Positions 1 to 8,873 of a stretch of DNA of 64,000 nucleotides are shown in pieces. How positions within the stretch are numbered: position 1 is the stretch's first letter; each line of letters starts with the position of its first letter. Both the position numbers and the translations under genes were made by a program. This DNA comes from Staphylococcus sp. IVB6181 (lineage in GTDB: Bacteria > Bacillota > Bacilli > Staphylococcales > Staphylococcaceae), in contig NZ_CP095096.1 of NCBI RefSeq assembly GCF_025561445.1, positions 1,467,822-1,531,821 on the forward strand. The letters are read 5' to 3'. Below the pieces are notes generated by a model. The model had not been told where the DNA came from. It ran no database searches and saw nothing but the letters and a program-made list of their open reading frames with translations.

Positions 1-1
1 C

Positions 2-424
2 GGTATCGATATTGAAGGTGTCAGTCATGTTATTAACTATGATGTGCCTAAAGATATTGATTTCTTCACACACCGTGTGGGCCGTACAGGCAGAGGACAG
101 TATAAAGGCGAAGCATTTACACTTTATACACCTGATGAAGAGGATTTAATCGCAGAAATCGAGAAAAAAGGCTATCACTTTAAAGATGTCGATATCAAAA
201 ACGGCGAGTTAGTTGAAATCAAAGCACACAATACGCGTAAAACAAGACAAAATAAAGATGATCACTTGACTACACAAGTCAAACAGAAAATCAGACGCGG
301 CAATAAGAAAAAAGTTAAACCAGGTTATAAGAAGAAGTTCAAAAGAAAACTTGAGCAAGCAAAACGTCAAGAACGTAAACAATACAGCAAGCGCAAAAAC
401 AGAGAGCAGCGTAAAAACAAGTAA
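2..424 (+). CDS. cshB: DEAD-box RNA helicase CshB, C-terminal part (cut by window edge)
   Basis: The frame is open from base 2, so the gene begins before the window; only about 140 C-terminal residues are present. Visible are helicase motif V ([14 protein letters not shown]) and motif VI (HRVGRTGRG) of the second RecA-like domain, followed by a very basic Lys/Arg-rich tail typical of RNA-binding extensions. DEAD-box helicases unwind RNA duplexes in ribosome assembly, decay and cold growth. The identification as CshB rather than CshA rests on the neighbour nfo, which follows cshB in staphylococci and bacilli. The stop is 16 nt before the nfo start, so the two are probably cotranscribed. Confidence 0.85.
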   Translation, partial: GIDIEGVSHVINYDVPKDIDFFTHRVGRTGRGQYKGEAFTLYTPDEEDLIAEIEKKGYHFKDVDIKNGELVEIKAHNTRKTRQNKDDHLTTQVKQKIRRGNKKKVKPGYKKKFKRKLEQAKRQERKQYSKRKNREQRKNK

Positions 425-440
425 AGGATAGGTGGAAAGA

Positions 441-1334
441 TTGTTAATAGGGTCTCACGTACCGATGAATGGTAAGAAAATGTTATTAGGTTCTGCTGAA
501 GAAGCACATAGATTAAATGAAAAAACGTTTATGATTTATACAGGTGCACCTCAAAACACGAGAAGAAAACCTATTTCAGAATTAAATATCGAAGCTGGAA
601 AAGAGGCAATGAAACAATACGGACTATCTAATATTGTTGTACATGCACCTTACATTATTAACATCGCAAATACTCAAAAACCGCATGTCTTTGAGTTAGG
701 TGTTGAGTTTTTACAAAAAGAGATTGAGCGTACAGAAGCAATCGGTGCAAAAGATATCGTATTGCATCCAGGCTCTCATGTAGGAGCTGGTTCTGAAGCT
801 GGTATTAAAAGAATTATCGAAGGCTTGAACGAAGTACTCACAAATGAAAATGATGTACGTATCGCTCTAGAAACTATGGCAGGCAAAGGTTCTGAAGTAG
901 GCAGAACGTTTGAAGAGCTTGCTCAGATTATTGATGGTGTTAATCACAATGAACGCCTTTCTATTTGTTTTGATACTTGCCATACACATGACGCAGGTTA
1001 TGATGTCAAACACGACTTTGATGGGGTACTAGAAGAATTCGATAAAATCATCGGATTAGATCGTATCAAAGTCTTGCATGTAAATGACAGTAAAAATGAA
1101 GTAGGCGCACATAAAGACCGTCACGAAAATATTGGTTTTGGTCATATCGGCTTTGATGCATTAAATTACATCGTGCATCATGAGGTCTTTGAAAACATTC
1201 CTAAAATACTAGAAACACCATTTGTCGGCGAAGATAAGAAAAATAAAAAGCCGCCATATAAGCATGAAATTGAAATGCTTGAAAATCAAACATTCAACCC
1301 AGATTTAAAACAAATTATTATGAATGAATCCTAA
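441..1334 (+). CDS. nfo: Endonuclease IV (AP endonuclease)
   Basis: Zinc-dependent apurinic/apyrimidinic endonuclease that cuts 5' to abasic sites in base excision repair. All three family signatures are visible: [23 protein letters not shown] and [16 protein letters not shown], plus HPGSHVG, which carry the trinuclear zinc ligands. The frame is open from a GTG at 432, but I place the start at TTG 441: AGGTGG (430-435) lies 5 nt before it, the protein then begins MLIGSHVPM as in S. aureus Nfo, and the length (297 aa) fits the family. A strong terminator follows. Confidence 0.93.
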   Translation: MLIGSHVPMNGKKMLLGSAEEAHRLNEKTFMIYTGAPQNTRRKPISELNIEAGKEAMKQYGLSNIVVHAPYIINIANTQKPHVFELGVEFLQKEIERTEAIGAKDIVLHPGSHVGAGSEAGIKRIIEGLNEVLTNENDVRIALETMAGKGSEVGRTFEELAQIIDGVNHNERLSICFDTCHTHDAGYDVKHDFDGVLEEFDKIIGLDRIKVLHVNDSKNEVGAHKDRHENIGFGHIGFDALNYIVHHEVFENIPKILETPFVGEDKKNKKPPYKHEIEMLENQTFNPDLKQIIMNES

Positions 1335-1356
1335 CACCGAGTGTAATGCGGTGCGA

Positions 1357-1392
1357 TTAAAAGACAAAGTCAGCTTTGTCTTTTAATTTTTT
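1357..1392 (+). terminator. Intrinsic terminator after nfo
   Basis: Perfect 13-bp stem (1357-1369 with 1374-1386, loop TCAG) followed by a T6 run. It separates cshB-nfo from the zinc operon. Confidence 0.88.
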
Positions 1393-1405
1393 GTTATATT
1401 CTTAA

Positions 1406-1420
1406 TCGTAAGCATTACAA
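1406..1420 (+). promoter_or_regulatory. Zur box upstream of znuC-znuB-zur
   Basis: TCGTAAGCATTACAA matches the 7-1-7 Zur operator TCGTAAT-N-ATTACGA at all but two of the defined positions. It lies 46 nt before the znuC start, in the only promoter-bearing interval of an operon that encodes Zur itself. Zinc-dependent repression and autoregulation are inferred. A CATAAT -10-like hexamer (1425-1430) lies immediately downstream. Confidence 0.8.
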
Positions 1421-1466
1421 TTTACATAATATGAAGATAAGGTTATATTTATTACGAGGTGAAGAT

Positions 1467-2237
1467 ATGTCTACCCCAGTTTTTGAATTGAAAAATATAA
1501 ATTACTCTTTTGGTACAAAACAAGTACTCGAAAATATTAATATAAAGATTTACAAAGGCGATTTCTTAGCTATTGTGGGACCCAATGGAGCAGGGAAGTC
1601 CACAATTTTAAAATTAATGCTAGGCTTGCTGCCGATGCAAAGTGGAGAAATGTTTATTGATGGCATTAAGTATCAGCGCAAGGTATCTGAATTAAAAATC
1701 AGTTATGTCTCTCAAAAAGCAAAAGCATTTAATTCAGGATTTCCAGCAAGTGTAAAAGAAGTAGTACTTAGTGGATTAACGAAACAAAAACGACTCTTTC
1801 AATGGTTTAACAGAAAAGATGTTGATAAAGTGAAAAGCATCCTTAAAAGGTTAAACATTGAATACTTGCTCAATAAGAACATCGCAGAATTATCAGGGGG
1901 ACAGCAGCAACGTGTTTTAATTGCAAGGGCACTCATATCCGATCCATCTGTTTTAATATTAGATGAACCGACAAACGGAATTGATGCTAAGCATGTAAAT
2001 GAATTCTACAACACGTTAGAACAGTTGAAACAAGAAGGTGTTACAATTATTTTAGTAACACATGATATTGGTGTAGTTGTTGATACTGCTACTAAAGTAG
2101 CTTGTCTCAATAAACATTTGCACTTCCACGGACCGGCACAAGAATTCAAATCATTAGATCAAGTAGAAATTTCAAAAATATACGGCTATCCTGTAAAATT
2201 CGTGGATCATCAACATGAAAGGGAGTGCTGTAACTAA
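1467..2237 (+). CDS. znuC: Zinc ABC transporter ATP-binding protein (ZnuC/AdcC/MreA type)
   Basis: ATPase that powers import of zinc through the partner permease ZnuB; the substrate-binding lipoprotein is not in this window. Walker A GPNGAGKST (residues 38-46), signature LSGGQQQR and Walker B LILDEPTNG are intact; 256 aa is typical. The frame is open from ATG 1431, but ATG 1467 is preferred: it has a GAGGTG ribosome binding site at the correct distance and 1431 lies too close to the Zur-controlled promoter. The stop overlaps the znuB start by one base (TAATG), indicating translational coupling. Confidence 0.9.
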   Translation: MSTPVFELKNINYSFGTKQVLENINIKIYKGDFLAIVGPNGAGKSTILKLMLGLLPMQSGEMFIDGIKYQRKVSELKISYVSQKAKAFNSGFPASVKEVVLSGLTKQKRLFQWFNRKDVDKVKSILKRLNIEYLLNKNIAELSGGQQQRVLIARALISDPSVLILDEPTNGIDAKHVNEFYNTLEQLKQEGVTIILVTHDIGVVVDTATKVACLNKHLHFHGPAQEFKSLDQVEISKIYGYPVKFVDHQHERECCN

Positions 2238-3085
2238 TGATTGAAGCATTAATGAATTTTGATTTTATGAGATACTCTTTAATAAGCGGGATTTTAATCG
2301 GATTTATCGCACCATTTATCGGTGCATTCATAGTTGTCAGACGTTTATCGCTGATTGCCGATGCTTTAAGCCACGTAACATTAGGCGGTATCTCATTTGA
2401 AATGTTCTTAGCAACTCTGTCTCCGATATTTATGTATGCTAATCCAATGTGGGGCGGTATCGCTTTCGCAGTCATTGGTGCTTTGTTAATTGAAAAGTTA
2501 AGAACGTCTTATCAAAATTATCAAGAAATTGCTATACCTATTATTATGAGCGCAGGTATAGGTTTAAGTGCAATATTTATTTCTTTAGCTGATGGTTTCA
2601 ACCAAGAATTAGTTGGATTATTATTCGGTTCAATCAGTGCAGTTTCATTAAGTGATATGGTAACAGTGCTGACTATTGCAGTCATTGTTACATTGTTCAT
2701 TCTACTATTTTATAAAGAGCTCTTTATTTTATCGTTCGATGAAGAATATAGTAAGGTAATCGGCGTTCCAAGATGGATACAATTCTTATTTATCATTATT
2801 GTAGCAATGGTAATTTCTGCATCAATGAGAGTGGTCGGAATTTTACTTGTAAGTGCACTTATGACTCTTCCAGTAGCCATTGCAATGAGAATAACAAAAG
2901 GATTCAAGCAGCTTATTCTCTATAGCATTATCATTGGAGAAATTGCAGTCATCGGCGGATTAGTAATCGCATTTTACCTAAATTTATCTCCAGGCGGTGT
3001 CATCGTAGTATTATTAGTATTACTATTAGTAATCGTTATGGCTATTCAATATATGCGCTCTAGATTTAAAAAAGGAGTAAGTTAA
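2237..3085 (+). CDS. znuB: Zinc ABC transporter permease (ZnuB/AdcB/MreB type)
   Basis: Integral membrane permease of the ABC-3 family; 282 aa with about eight hydrophobic segments and the family hallmark around VVRRLSLIADALSHVTLGG, where the DALSH loop contacts the ATPase. Acts with ZnuC in the cytoplasmic membrane to import Zn(II). It starts inside the znuC stop codon and ends exactly at the zur start, so the three genes are one translationally linked operon under the upstream Zur box. Manganese as an alternative substrate cannot be excluded from the permease sequence, but the zur linkage argues for zinc. Confidence 0.9.
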   Translation: MIEALMNFDFMRYSLISGILIGFIAPFIGAFIVVRRLSLIADALSHVTLGGISFEMFLATLSPIFMYANPMWGGIAFAVIGALLIEKLRTSYQNYQEIAIPIIMSAGIGLSAIFISLADGFNQELVGLLFGSISAVSLSDMVTVLTIAVIVTLFILLFYKELFILSFDEEYSKVIGVPRWIQFLFIIIVAMVISASMRVVGILLVSALMTLPVAIAMRITKGFKQLILYSIIIGEIAVIGGLVIAFYLNLSPGGVIVVLLVLLLVIVMAIQYMRSRFKKGVS

Positions 3086-3493
3086 ATGAATACAACAGAT
3101 GCTATAAAATTATTAAAAGACGAAGGTCACAAATATACAGATAAACGAAAAATGATTATCGATATTTTTGTTAAAGAAGACAAGTATGTAAGTGCAAAAA
3201 CGATTCAACAAAGAATGGATGCAGCATTCCCTGGTATTTCTTTTGATACAATCTATAGAAATTTATATTTGTTTAAAGATTTAGGTATTATCGAAAACAC
3301 TGAGTTGGATGGGGAAATGAAATTCAGAATCGCATGTACACACTATCATCACCATCACTTTATTTGCGAAGTTTGCGGAGATACTAAAGTGATTGATTAT
3401 TGTCCGATGGATGCTATTAAAGCACAACTTCCTAACGTGCTGATCCATACACACAAACTCGAAGTTTATGGTGTATGCGAAAAATGTCAATAA
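3086..3493 (+). CDS. zur: Zinc uptake regulator Zur (Fur family)
   Basis: Fur-family repressor, 135 aa: N-terminal winged helix (recognition region [12 protein letters not shown]), then the metal-sensing segment [14 protein letters not shown] and the C-terminal CEKCQ, which supply a structural Cys4 zinc site and the regulatory histidines. AAAGGAG at 3071-3077 is its ribosome binding site, and it directly abuts znuB. Close similarity to S. aureus Zur, its operon position and the Zur box distinguish it from the Fur gene at 49.7 kb. Confidence 0.93.
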   Translation: MNTTDAIKLLKDEGHKYTDKRKMIIDIFVKEDKYVSAKTIQQRMDAAFPGISFDTIYRNLYLFKDLGIIENTELDGEMKFRIACTHYHHHHFICEVCGDTKVIDYCPMDAIKAQLPNVLIHTHKLEVYGVCEKCQ

Positions 3494-3610
3494 TGAATTT
3501 AAAATTAATAAATATACCAACTCAATATGTTTAAATAATCTTCTTCAGGATATAGATATAGAGGAAACAGTCATATTCTAGATTTTTACATTTTCTTATA
3601 AGCAGAAAAA

Positions 3611-3639
3611 TTGTAAGGTATCTAACGAATTGATATAGT
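3611..3639 (+). promoter_or_regulatory. Sigma-A promoter of sodA
   Basis: TTGTAA (3611-3616), 17-bp spacer, TATAGT (3634-3639). The sodA ribosome binding site AGGAGG (3658-3663) follows. I see no convincing metal-regulator box overlapping it. Confidence 0.72.
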
Positions 3640-3672
3640 AGTGTTGAAAACAATTTAGGAGGATGATTATTT

Positions 3673-4278
3673 ATGGCTTTTGAATTACCAAATTTACCAT
3701 ATGAGTTTGATGCATTGGAACCACACATCGATAAAGAAACTATGGAAATTCACCATGACAAACACCATAACACTTATGTTACAAAATTAAACGCAGCAAT
3801 CGAAGGTACTGATTTAGAAAACAAATCAATCGAAGAAATTGTTGCTAATTTAGATAGTGTACCATCTGACATTCAAACTGCAGTACGTAATAATGGCGGC
3901 GGTCACTTAAACCACTCATTATTCTGGCAAATTCTTACACCTAACTCTGAAGAGAAAGGTACAGTAGTTGATAAAATTAAAGAACAATGGGGTTCTTTAG
4001 ACGAATTCAAAGATGAATTTGCTAAAAAAGCTGCTGGACAATTTGGTTCAGGATGGGCTTGGTTAGTAGTAGATAAAGACGGTAAATTAGAAATCGTTAC
4101 TACAGCAAACCAAGACAACCCAGTAACTGAAGGCAAAACTCCTATCCTTGGTTTAGATGTTTGGGAACATGCTTATTACCTTAAATATCAAAACAAACGT
4201 CCAGACTATATCAATGCATTCTGGAACGTTGTAAACTGGGAAAAAGTTGACGAATTATATAACGCAGCAACTAAATAA
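3673..4278 (+). CDS. sodA: Superoxide dismutase SodA (Mn type)
   Basis: Converts superoxide to oxygen and hydrogen peroxide in the cytoplasm. The Mn/Fe-SOD fold is complete at 201 aa. The metal ligands are visible as H27 (EIHHDKHH), H81 (LNHSLFW), D162 and H166 (LDVWEHAYY). The two residues before the ligand aspartate are Gly-Leu, the pair described for Mn-specific S. aureus SodA, whereas cambialistic SodM has Leu-Phe; Mn preference is therefore inferred. It is monocistronic, between its own promoter and a strong terminator. Only this one SOD gene is in the window. Confidence 0.95.
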   Translation: MAFELPNLPYEFDALEPHIDKETMEIHHDKHHNTYVTKLNAAIEGTDLENKSIEEIVANLDSVPSDIQTAVRNNGGGHLNHSLFWQILTPNSEEKGTVVDKIKEQWGSLDEFKDEFAKKAAGQFGSGWAWLVVDKDGKLEIVTTANQDNPVTEGKTPILGLDVWEHAYYLKYQNKRPDYINAFWNVVNWEKVDELYNAATK

Positions 4279-4315
4279 GTTCGAGTTATAACATGATACG
4301 TTGAATATCAACTTT

Positions 4316-4350
4316 AGCAGCAATTGGTCAATACCAATTGCTGCTTTTTA
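4316..4350 (+). terminator. Terminator after sodA
   Basis: Perfect 13-bp stem (4316-4328 with 4333-4345, loop CAAT) followed by TTTTAATTTT. Confidence 0.9.
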
Positions 4351-4485
4351 ATTTTACATAGAATCCTTGCAACGGCTTTTATTAAATTCTTAAATTTATA
4401 CTGTGATTTCTATGCAAATTATAGAAAAAAGTTCCGTTTTCATATATCATTTGTTTAGAGAACTGTTGAATTGAGGTTGGTTGTA

Positions 4486-6546
4486 TTGTTAAAAAGAATA
4501 AAGGAAAAAACGAATGATGAAAAAACTAGAAATCTTATGGATAAAAGGATTGGATTTTTCTTCGGTCTCGTAGTTGTAGTATTTTTAATCATTGTTTTAA
4601 GGTTGGGTTACTTACAAATCGCACAAGGTTCTCATTATAAGCAGCTCATTAAAAATGATGAAAATATTACGGTCAATGAATCTGTGCCTAGAGGAAGAAT
4701 TTTAGACCGTAACGGAAAAATTCTTGTTGATAATGCTTCTAAAAAGTCTATTACATATACAAGAGGTAGAAAGACTTCGCAAAAAGATATATTAAAAGTA
4801 GCTGAACGTTTATCTAAATTAATAGATATGAAGACTGATCGAATTACCAAAAGAGATAAACAAGACTTTTGGATTCAATTACACCCTAAAAAAGCTGAAG
4901 ATTTAATGAAAAAAGAAGATAAGATGCTGAGTAACGGGGAAATCACACAAGAACAATACGACGAAGAATTACACAATAAAATCAAAGGTAAACAACTTGA
5001 TGAATTATCTGATAAAGATTTACAAGTTCTAGCGATTTATCGTGAAATGATGTCAGGTTCAACATTGAACCCTCAAACGATTAAGAAAGATGATGTCAGC
5101 GATAAAGAATATGCTTCAGTTTCTCAACAGCTGTCCAAGCTTCCTGGTGTCAATACTTCTATGGATTGGGATCGCAAATATCCTTATGGTGATTTGCTGA
5201 GAGATTTATTCGGTAGTGTGTCTACCTCAGAAGAAGGTATTCCTAAAGAATTAACAGATGATTATCTTTCTAGAGGCTATTCTAGAAATGATCGTGTAGG
5301 AAAATCTTACTTAGAATATCAGTATGAAAGTATTCTTCGAGGCAAAAAGAAAGAAATGAAATACACAACTGATAAATCTGGAGAAATTACAGATACTGAA
5401 GTCATTAATCCTGGTTCCCGCGGGGATGATTTAGTGCTGTCCATCGATATTGATTTGCAGAAAAAAGTAGAAGAAGCTTTAGAAAAGCAAATCACTAAAT
5501 TAAGAGGCGAAGGCGCTAAAAACATGGACAATGCATTAGTGGTTGTTCAAGACCCTAATAACGGAGATATTTTAGCTATGGCCGGCAAGCAGATAAAACC
5601 GAAAGGCGAATTAACTGATTACACTATCGGTAACTTCACATCGCAATATACTGTAGGTTCATCAGTTAAAGGCGGTACATTGCTTACTGGGTATCAAAAT
5701 AAAGCAATACATGTCGGAGAACATATGATAGATGAACCGCTGCATTTCCAAGGCGGGCTCACTAAGCGTTCTTACTTTAACCAAAACGGTAAAGTTGATA
5801 TCAACGATAAAGAAGCGTTAATGCATTCATCAAACGTTTATATGTTCAAAACTGCATTGAAACTTGCTAAAGATCCATACCATTTCAATATGGGACTTCC
5901 AACAGATATTACTGATGCGGGTCAAAAATTGAGAAAAGGTCTAAATCAAGTTGGTTTAGGTGTTAAAACCGGTATCGATCTTCCTAATGAAGTAGCAGGG
6001 CAAATTGAAAAACTGAACACTAACAGCGGTAACTATTTAGATCTTGCAATCGGACAATATGATACGTATTCACCGATGCAATTATCACAATATGTGTCTA
6101 CTATTGCTAATAATGGTTACAGAATCACACCGCATGTCGGCTTAGAAATCAGAAAAGCAACTGACAAAGATACGTTAGGACCAGTTAAACACAAAATTCG
6201 CGGCAATGTCTTAAATCGCCTGAACAACTCACCAGATGAAATCAAACAAGTTCAAAAAGGGTTTGATATGGCATTTAATAAGGAACCAGGTACAGGTTAT
6301 CAAAGTTTCCATAATACCGTTGTTCCATCTGCTGGGAAAACAGGTACTGCCGAAGTGTTCCAAGACGGTAAGCCAAGAGTTAACTCAACTTATGTAGGTT
6401 ACGCACCAAAGGATAATCCTAAGCTAGCATTTTCAATTGTGTATACGAACCAGCCTGTCCCAGAACCTTGGTTGCAAGGCGGAGACTTAGGCAGAGATAT
6501 TATTAATTATTATTTCGAAAAAGAAAAGAAATCATCTAAATCATAA
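4486..6546 (+). CDS. pbp3: Penicillin-binding protein 3, class B transpeptidase
   Basis: Membrane-anchored D,D-transpeptidase that crosslinks septal peptidoglycan. One N-terminal membrane helix (about residues 20-43), a PBP dimerisation domain containing VPRGRILDRNG, then the transpeptidase domain with SSVK (S392-K395), SSN (448-450) and KTG (618-620), all intact. The frame is open from TTG 4471; TTG 4486 is preferred because GAGGTTG (4473-4479) is its ribosome binding site and the product then starts MLKRIKEK like S. aureus PBP3. Length 686 aa. The S. aureus orthologue is pbpC/pbp3. It has its own terminator. Confidence 0.93.
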   Translation: MLKRIKEKTNDEKTRNLMDKRIGFFFGLVVVVFLIIVLRLGYLQIAQGSHYKQLIKNDENITVNESVPRGRILDRNGKILVDNASKKSITYTRGRKTSQKDILKVAERLSKLIDMKTDRITKRDKQDFWIQLHPKKAEDLMKKEDKMLSNGEITQEQYDEELHNKIKGKQLDELSDKDLQVLAIYREMMSGSTLNPQTIKKDDVSDKEYASVSQQLSKLPGVNTSMDWDRKYPYGDLLRDLFGSVSTSEEGIPKELTDDYLSRGYSRNDRVGKSYLEYQYESILRGKKKEMKYTTDKSGEITDTEVINPGSRGDDLVLSIDIDLQKKVEEALEKQITKLRGEGAKNMDNALVVVQDPNNGDILAMAGKQIKPKGELTDYTIGNFTSQYTVGSSVKGGTLLTGYQNKAIHVGEHMIDEPLHFQGGLTKRSYFNQNGKVDINDKEALMHSSNVYMFKTALKLAKDPYHFNMGLPTDITDAGQKLRKGLNQVGLGVKTGIDLPNEVAGQIEKLNTNSGNYLDLAIGQYDTYSPMQLSQYVSTIANNGYRITPHVGLEIRKATDKDTLGPVKHKIRGNVLNRLNNSPDEIKQVQKGFDMAFNKEPGTGYQSFHNTVVPSAGKTGTAEVFQDGKPRVNSTYVGYAPKDNPKLAFSIVYTNQPVPEPWLQGGDLGRDIINYYFEKEKKSSKS

Positions 6547-6549
6547 AAT

Positions 6550-6588
6550 AATGCCGATGGCCTGCAATCTAGGTCATCGGCATTTTCA
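6550..6588 (+). terminator. Terminator after pbp3
   Basis: 14-bp stem with one G-U pair (6550-6563 with 6571-6584), followed by TTTTCATT. Confidence 0.82.
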
Positions 6589-6611
6589 TTAGCAAACAAC
6601 ATACGGGTCTA

Positions 6612-6640
6612 ATGACACTTCAATATAGAAACGTTATAAT
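6612..6640 (+). promoter_or_regulatory. Sigma-A promoter of the fau-yqgX operon
   Basis: ATGACA (6612-6617), 17-bp spacer, perfect TATAAT (6635-6640). No other comparable promoter is seen before 10.8 kb, so it probably drives fau-gluP-yqgQ-glcK-yqgV-yqgX. Confidence 0.8.
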
Positions 6641-6676
6641 AAACATATCACTATATAGACAAATCGGGGTGTAACT

Positions 6677-7219
6677 ATGAAGAAATCTGAATTAAGGAAA
6701 TCAACATTGCAAAAAATGCAGTCAATTGATAATCAAAATAAAGAGAAAGCAGACCAATGGTTAGCTGATCAGCTTTTTAATACAGATGAATTTAAAGCGG
6801 CACAAACCATCGGTATCGTACTTTCTATGGATCATGAAGTGAATACAAAGCCGATTATAGAAGAAATTATACGCCAAGATAAAAAAGCATTTGTGCCCGC
6901 TACCGATTATCAGAACAAGTCAATGACTTTTCAAAATCTAACTGATTTTTCACAACTGAAAACAGATGAAAAAGGCATCCAATATGTAGATGCAGACACA
7001 GAAAAAACAAACGACTTGGATCTACTCGTTGTACCTGGCGTCGTTTTTAATCATGAAGGATATAGAATCGGATACGGCGGCGGTTATTTCGATAAATTGT
7101 TAAGCCGTCATCGAACTCAAACATTAAGTTTGGTTTATGATGTACAAATGAACGATTCATTTACAGAAGAAGCACATGATGAAGTCGTAGATCGACTTAT
7201 CATTGCTGAAACTAGATAA
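6677..7219 (+). CDS. fau: 5-formyltetrahydrofolate cyclo-ligase (YqgN)
   Basis: ATP-dependent enzyme that returns 5-formyl-THF to 5,10-methenyl-THF in the one-carbon pool. The family signature RIGYGGGYFDK near the C-terminus (nucleotide/folate binding) and the N-terminal basic helix KKSELRKSTLQKM are present; 180 aa is normal. ATG 6677 follows GGGGTG. It is the first gene of a run conserved in bacilli, where rhomboid, YqgQ and glucokinase follow. The ribosomal protein L33 gene that precedes it in Bacillus is not present in the 130-nt gap upstream. Confidence 0.92.
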   Translation: MKKSELRKSTLQKMQSIDNQNKEKADQWLADQLFNTDEFKAAQTIGIVLSMDHEVNTKPIIEEIIRQDKKAFVPATDYQNKSMTFQNLTDFSQLKTDEKGIQYVDADTEKTNDLDLLVVPGVVFNHEGYRIGYGGGYFDKLLSRHRTQTLSLVYDVQMNDSFTEEAHDEVVDRLIIAETR

Positions 7220-7231
7220 ATTGGAGGCACC

Positions 7232-8692
7232 ATGAATATAGAAAAACAATTTTGGAAATTAATATATTTTTATGTAAAGTATTTGAACTACCAAATTGCA
7301 CATACAAATGAAAATGAAACAGAAGTTTGGTTGTCCAATAAAAACAAGAAAAAGTTAGTAATTATCAAAACAGGTGTAAGCAGTACACAAGAACTTCGTT
7401 TTGATAAAAGCAGAGTATTAGAACATCAAGAAGAGATTGCTGCATATACAGGTTTCAAACCTCAAGATGTAACTTTCAATTATCTTACAGAGAAAATGTT
7501 CACCTATGAAAATCTCAGTGAAATACATCCGATACGAATGCGCTTTAATGTTATTCGGAACCAAAAAGAATTACTGAAAGTGTTGCCGAATCCATTATTA
7601 ACAAAACTCTATACCAGAGATAACGAGAAAACATCGCTTTATTACAAGCGGCGTTTGCACAGCAATAATCCTTTAGAAAAATACATGATGAAATTTGCGC
7701 CTGTTACATATTCACTGATTGCAATTAATATAATTGTATGGTTGTTTATGTTCTTAATTGTAAATGCATTTTCGAGCAGAAGTTTACTAGATTGGGGCGG
7801 ATTAGTTCATTTCAATGTGGTACATGGAGAGATTTATCGACTTATCACTTCCATGTTCATACATTTTAATTTTGAACATATATTAATGAATATGCTTTCG
7901 CTCTTTATCTTTGGTAAATTAGTAGAAGCCATCGTCGGTCACTGGAAAATGCTTGGTATTTACTTTATTTCAGGGATTTTCGGCAATATTGTTTCTTTAG
8001 CAATAGATACCAACTCTATCTCAGTAGGTGCAAGCGGAGCAATATTCGGTTTAATCGGCAGTTTATTTGCGATAATGTATATCAGCAAAACATATACTTC
8101 TAAAATGCTGATGCAGCTGATTTTTGTTTTAGCCATCTTAACCGTGGTTTCATTGTTTATAGCTAACGTGAACATTTATGCACATATTGGCGGATTTGTC
8201 GGCGGCGCATTAGCAACATTTATCAGTTACTATTTCAATCGTGATCGTAAAATGTTTTGGATTTTATTAGGTACAGCAATATTACTGCTTTTGATTCTGT
8301 TAATAAGAACATTCACTATTAAGGAAGATAACATTTATGATAAATTAATAAGTGATGAGATGAGCAATGGTAATTATAATAAAGCTGAAGCACTTATCAA
8401 GCATACAATGGATAAAGGGTATGCTGATGATGAAACTTATTACCTCAGCGGCTTGCTCAAAGCTACTAAGGACTCAAAATCTGAAGGTATTTCAACATGG
8501 GAGCGCGGATTAAAACATTACCCTGAATCCGGTATACTGAATTATGAACTTGCAATTGCAAATCGTTCATTAGGTGACGATAAATCTGCATTACGACACA
8601 TTAAAAAAGCAGTGAAATCCGAACCTGATAATGAAAAATATAAGTATTTAAAAAAAGAGTTGGAAAAACAAAATGAATCGAAAAATAGATAG
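7232..8692 (+). CDS. gluP: Rhomboid-family intramembrane serine protease with TPR tail (GluP/YqgP)
   Basis: 486 aa: a soluble N-terminal domain (about 1-160), a six- to seven-helix rhomboid domain (about 165-370), and a C-terminal TPR-like region. The catalytic serine lies in VGASGAIFG and the catalytic histidine in IYAHIGGFVGG. Cleaves membrane proteins within the bilayer; the Bacillus homologue YqgP acts on the magnesium transporter MgtE, but the substrate here is unknown. GGAGG at 7222-7226 sets the start. Its 3' end overlaps yqgQ by 20 nt. Confidence 0.92.
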   Translation: MNIEKQFWKLIYFYVKYLNYQIAHTNENETEVWLSNKNKKKLVIIKTGVSSTQELRFDKSRVLEHQEEIAAYTGFKPQDVTFNYLTEKMFTYENLSEIHPIRMRFNVIRNQKELLKVLPNPLLTKLYTRDNEKTSLYYKRRLHSNNPLEKYMMKFAPVTYSLIAINIIVWLFMFLIVNAFSSRSLLDWGGLVHFNVVHGEIYRLITSMFIHFNFEHILMNMLSLFIFGKLVEAIVGHWKMLGIYFISGIFGNIVSLAIDTNSISVGASGAIFGLIGSLFAIMYISKTYTSKMLMQLIFVLAILTVVSLFIANVNIYAHIGGFVGGALATFISYYFNRDRKMFWILLGTAILLLLILLIRTFTIKEDNIYDKLISDEMSNGNYNKAEALIKHTMDKGYADDETYYLSGLLKATKDSKSEGISTWERGLKHYPESGILNYELAIANRSLGDDKSALRHIKKAVKSEPDNEKYKYLKKELEKQNESKNR

Positions 8693-8873
8693 TTTTTATG
8701 ATGTTCAACAATTGCTTAAACAATTTGGGTTTATAGTTTACTTTAAGAATAAAAGCGACATGTATGAAATGATGGAACAAGAAATAAGAGAACTTTATGA
8801 GTATCAACTTATCTCAAAGGATGCATTTATCAAATGTATTTTAATTATCAATCAAAGAAGGATGAATAAGTAA
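8673..8873 (+). CDS. yqgQ: YqgQ family protein (DUF910)
   Basis: 66-aa protein, predicted all-helical and highly charged, matching the small YqgQ family found between gluP and glcK in bacilli. Function is unknown; a nucleic-acid-binding role has been proposed for the family. It starts inside gluP and its stop overlaps the glcK start (TAATG), so it is translated by coupling and likely adjusts or links those two genes. The conserved position and start/stop overlaps argue that it is real. Confidence 0.85.
   Translation: MNRKIDSFYDVQQLLKQFGFIVYFKNKSDMYEMMEQEIRELYEYQLISKDAFIKCILIINQRRMNK

Noticed and set aside
8601-8807. Minus-strand 68-aa frame over the gluP/yqgQ junction
   Set aside because: It lies entirely opposite two conserved, overlapping genes and has no ribosome binding site; a shadow.
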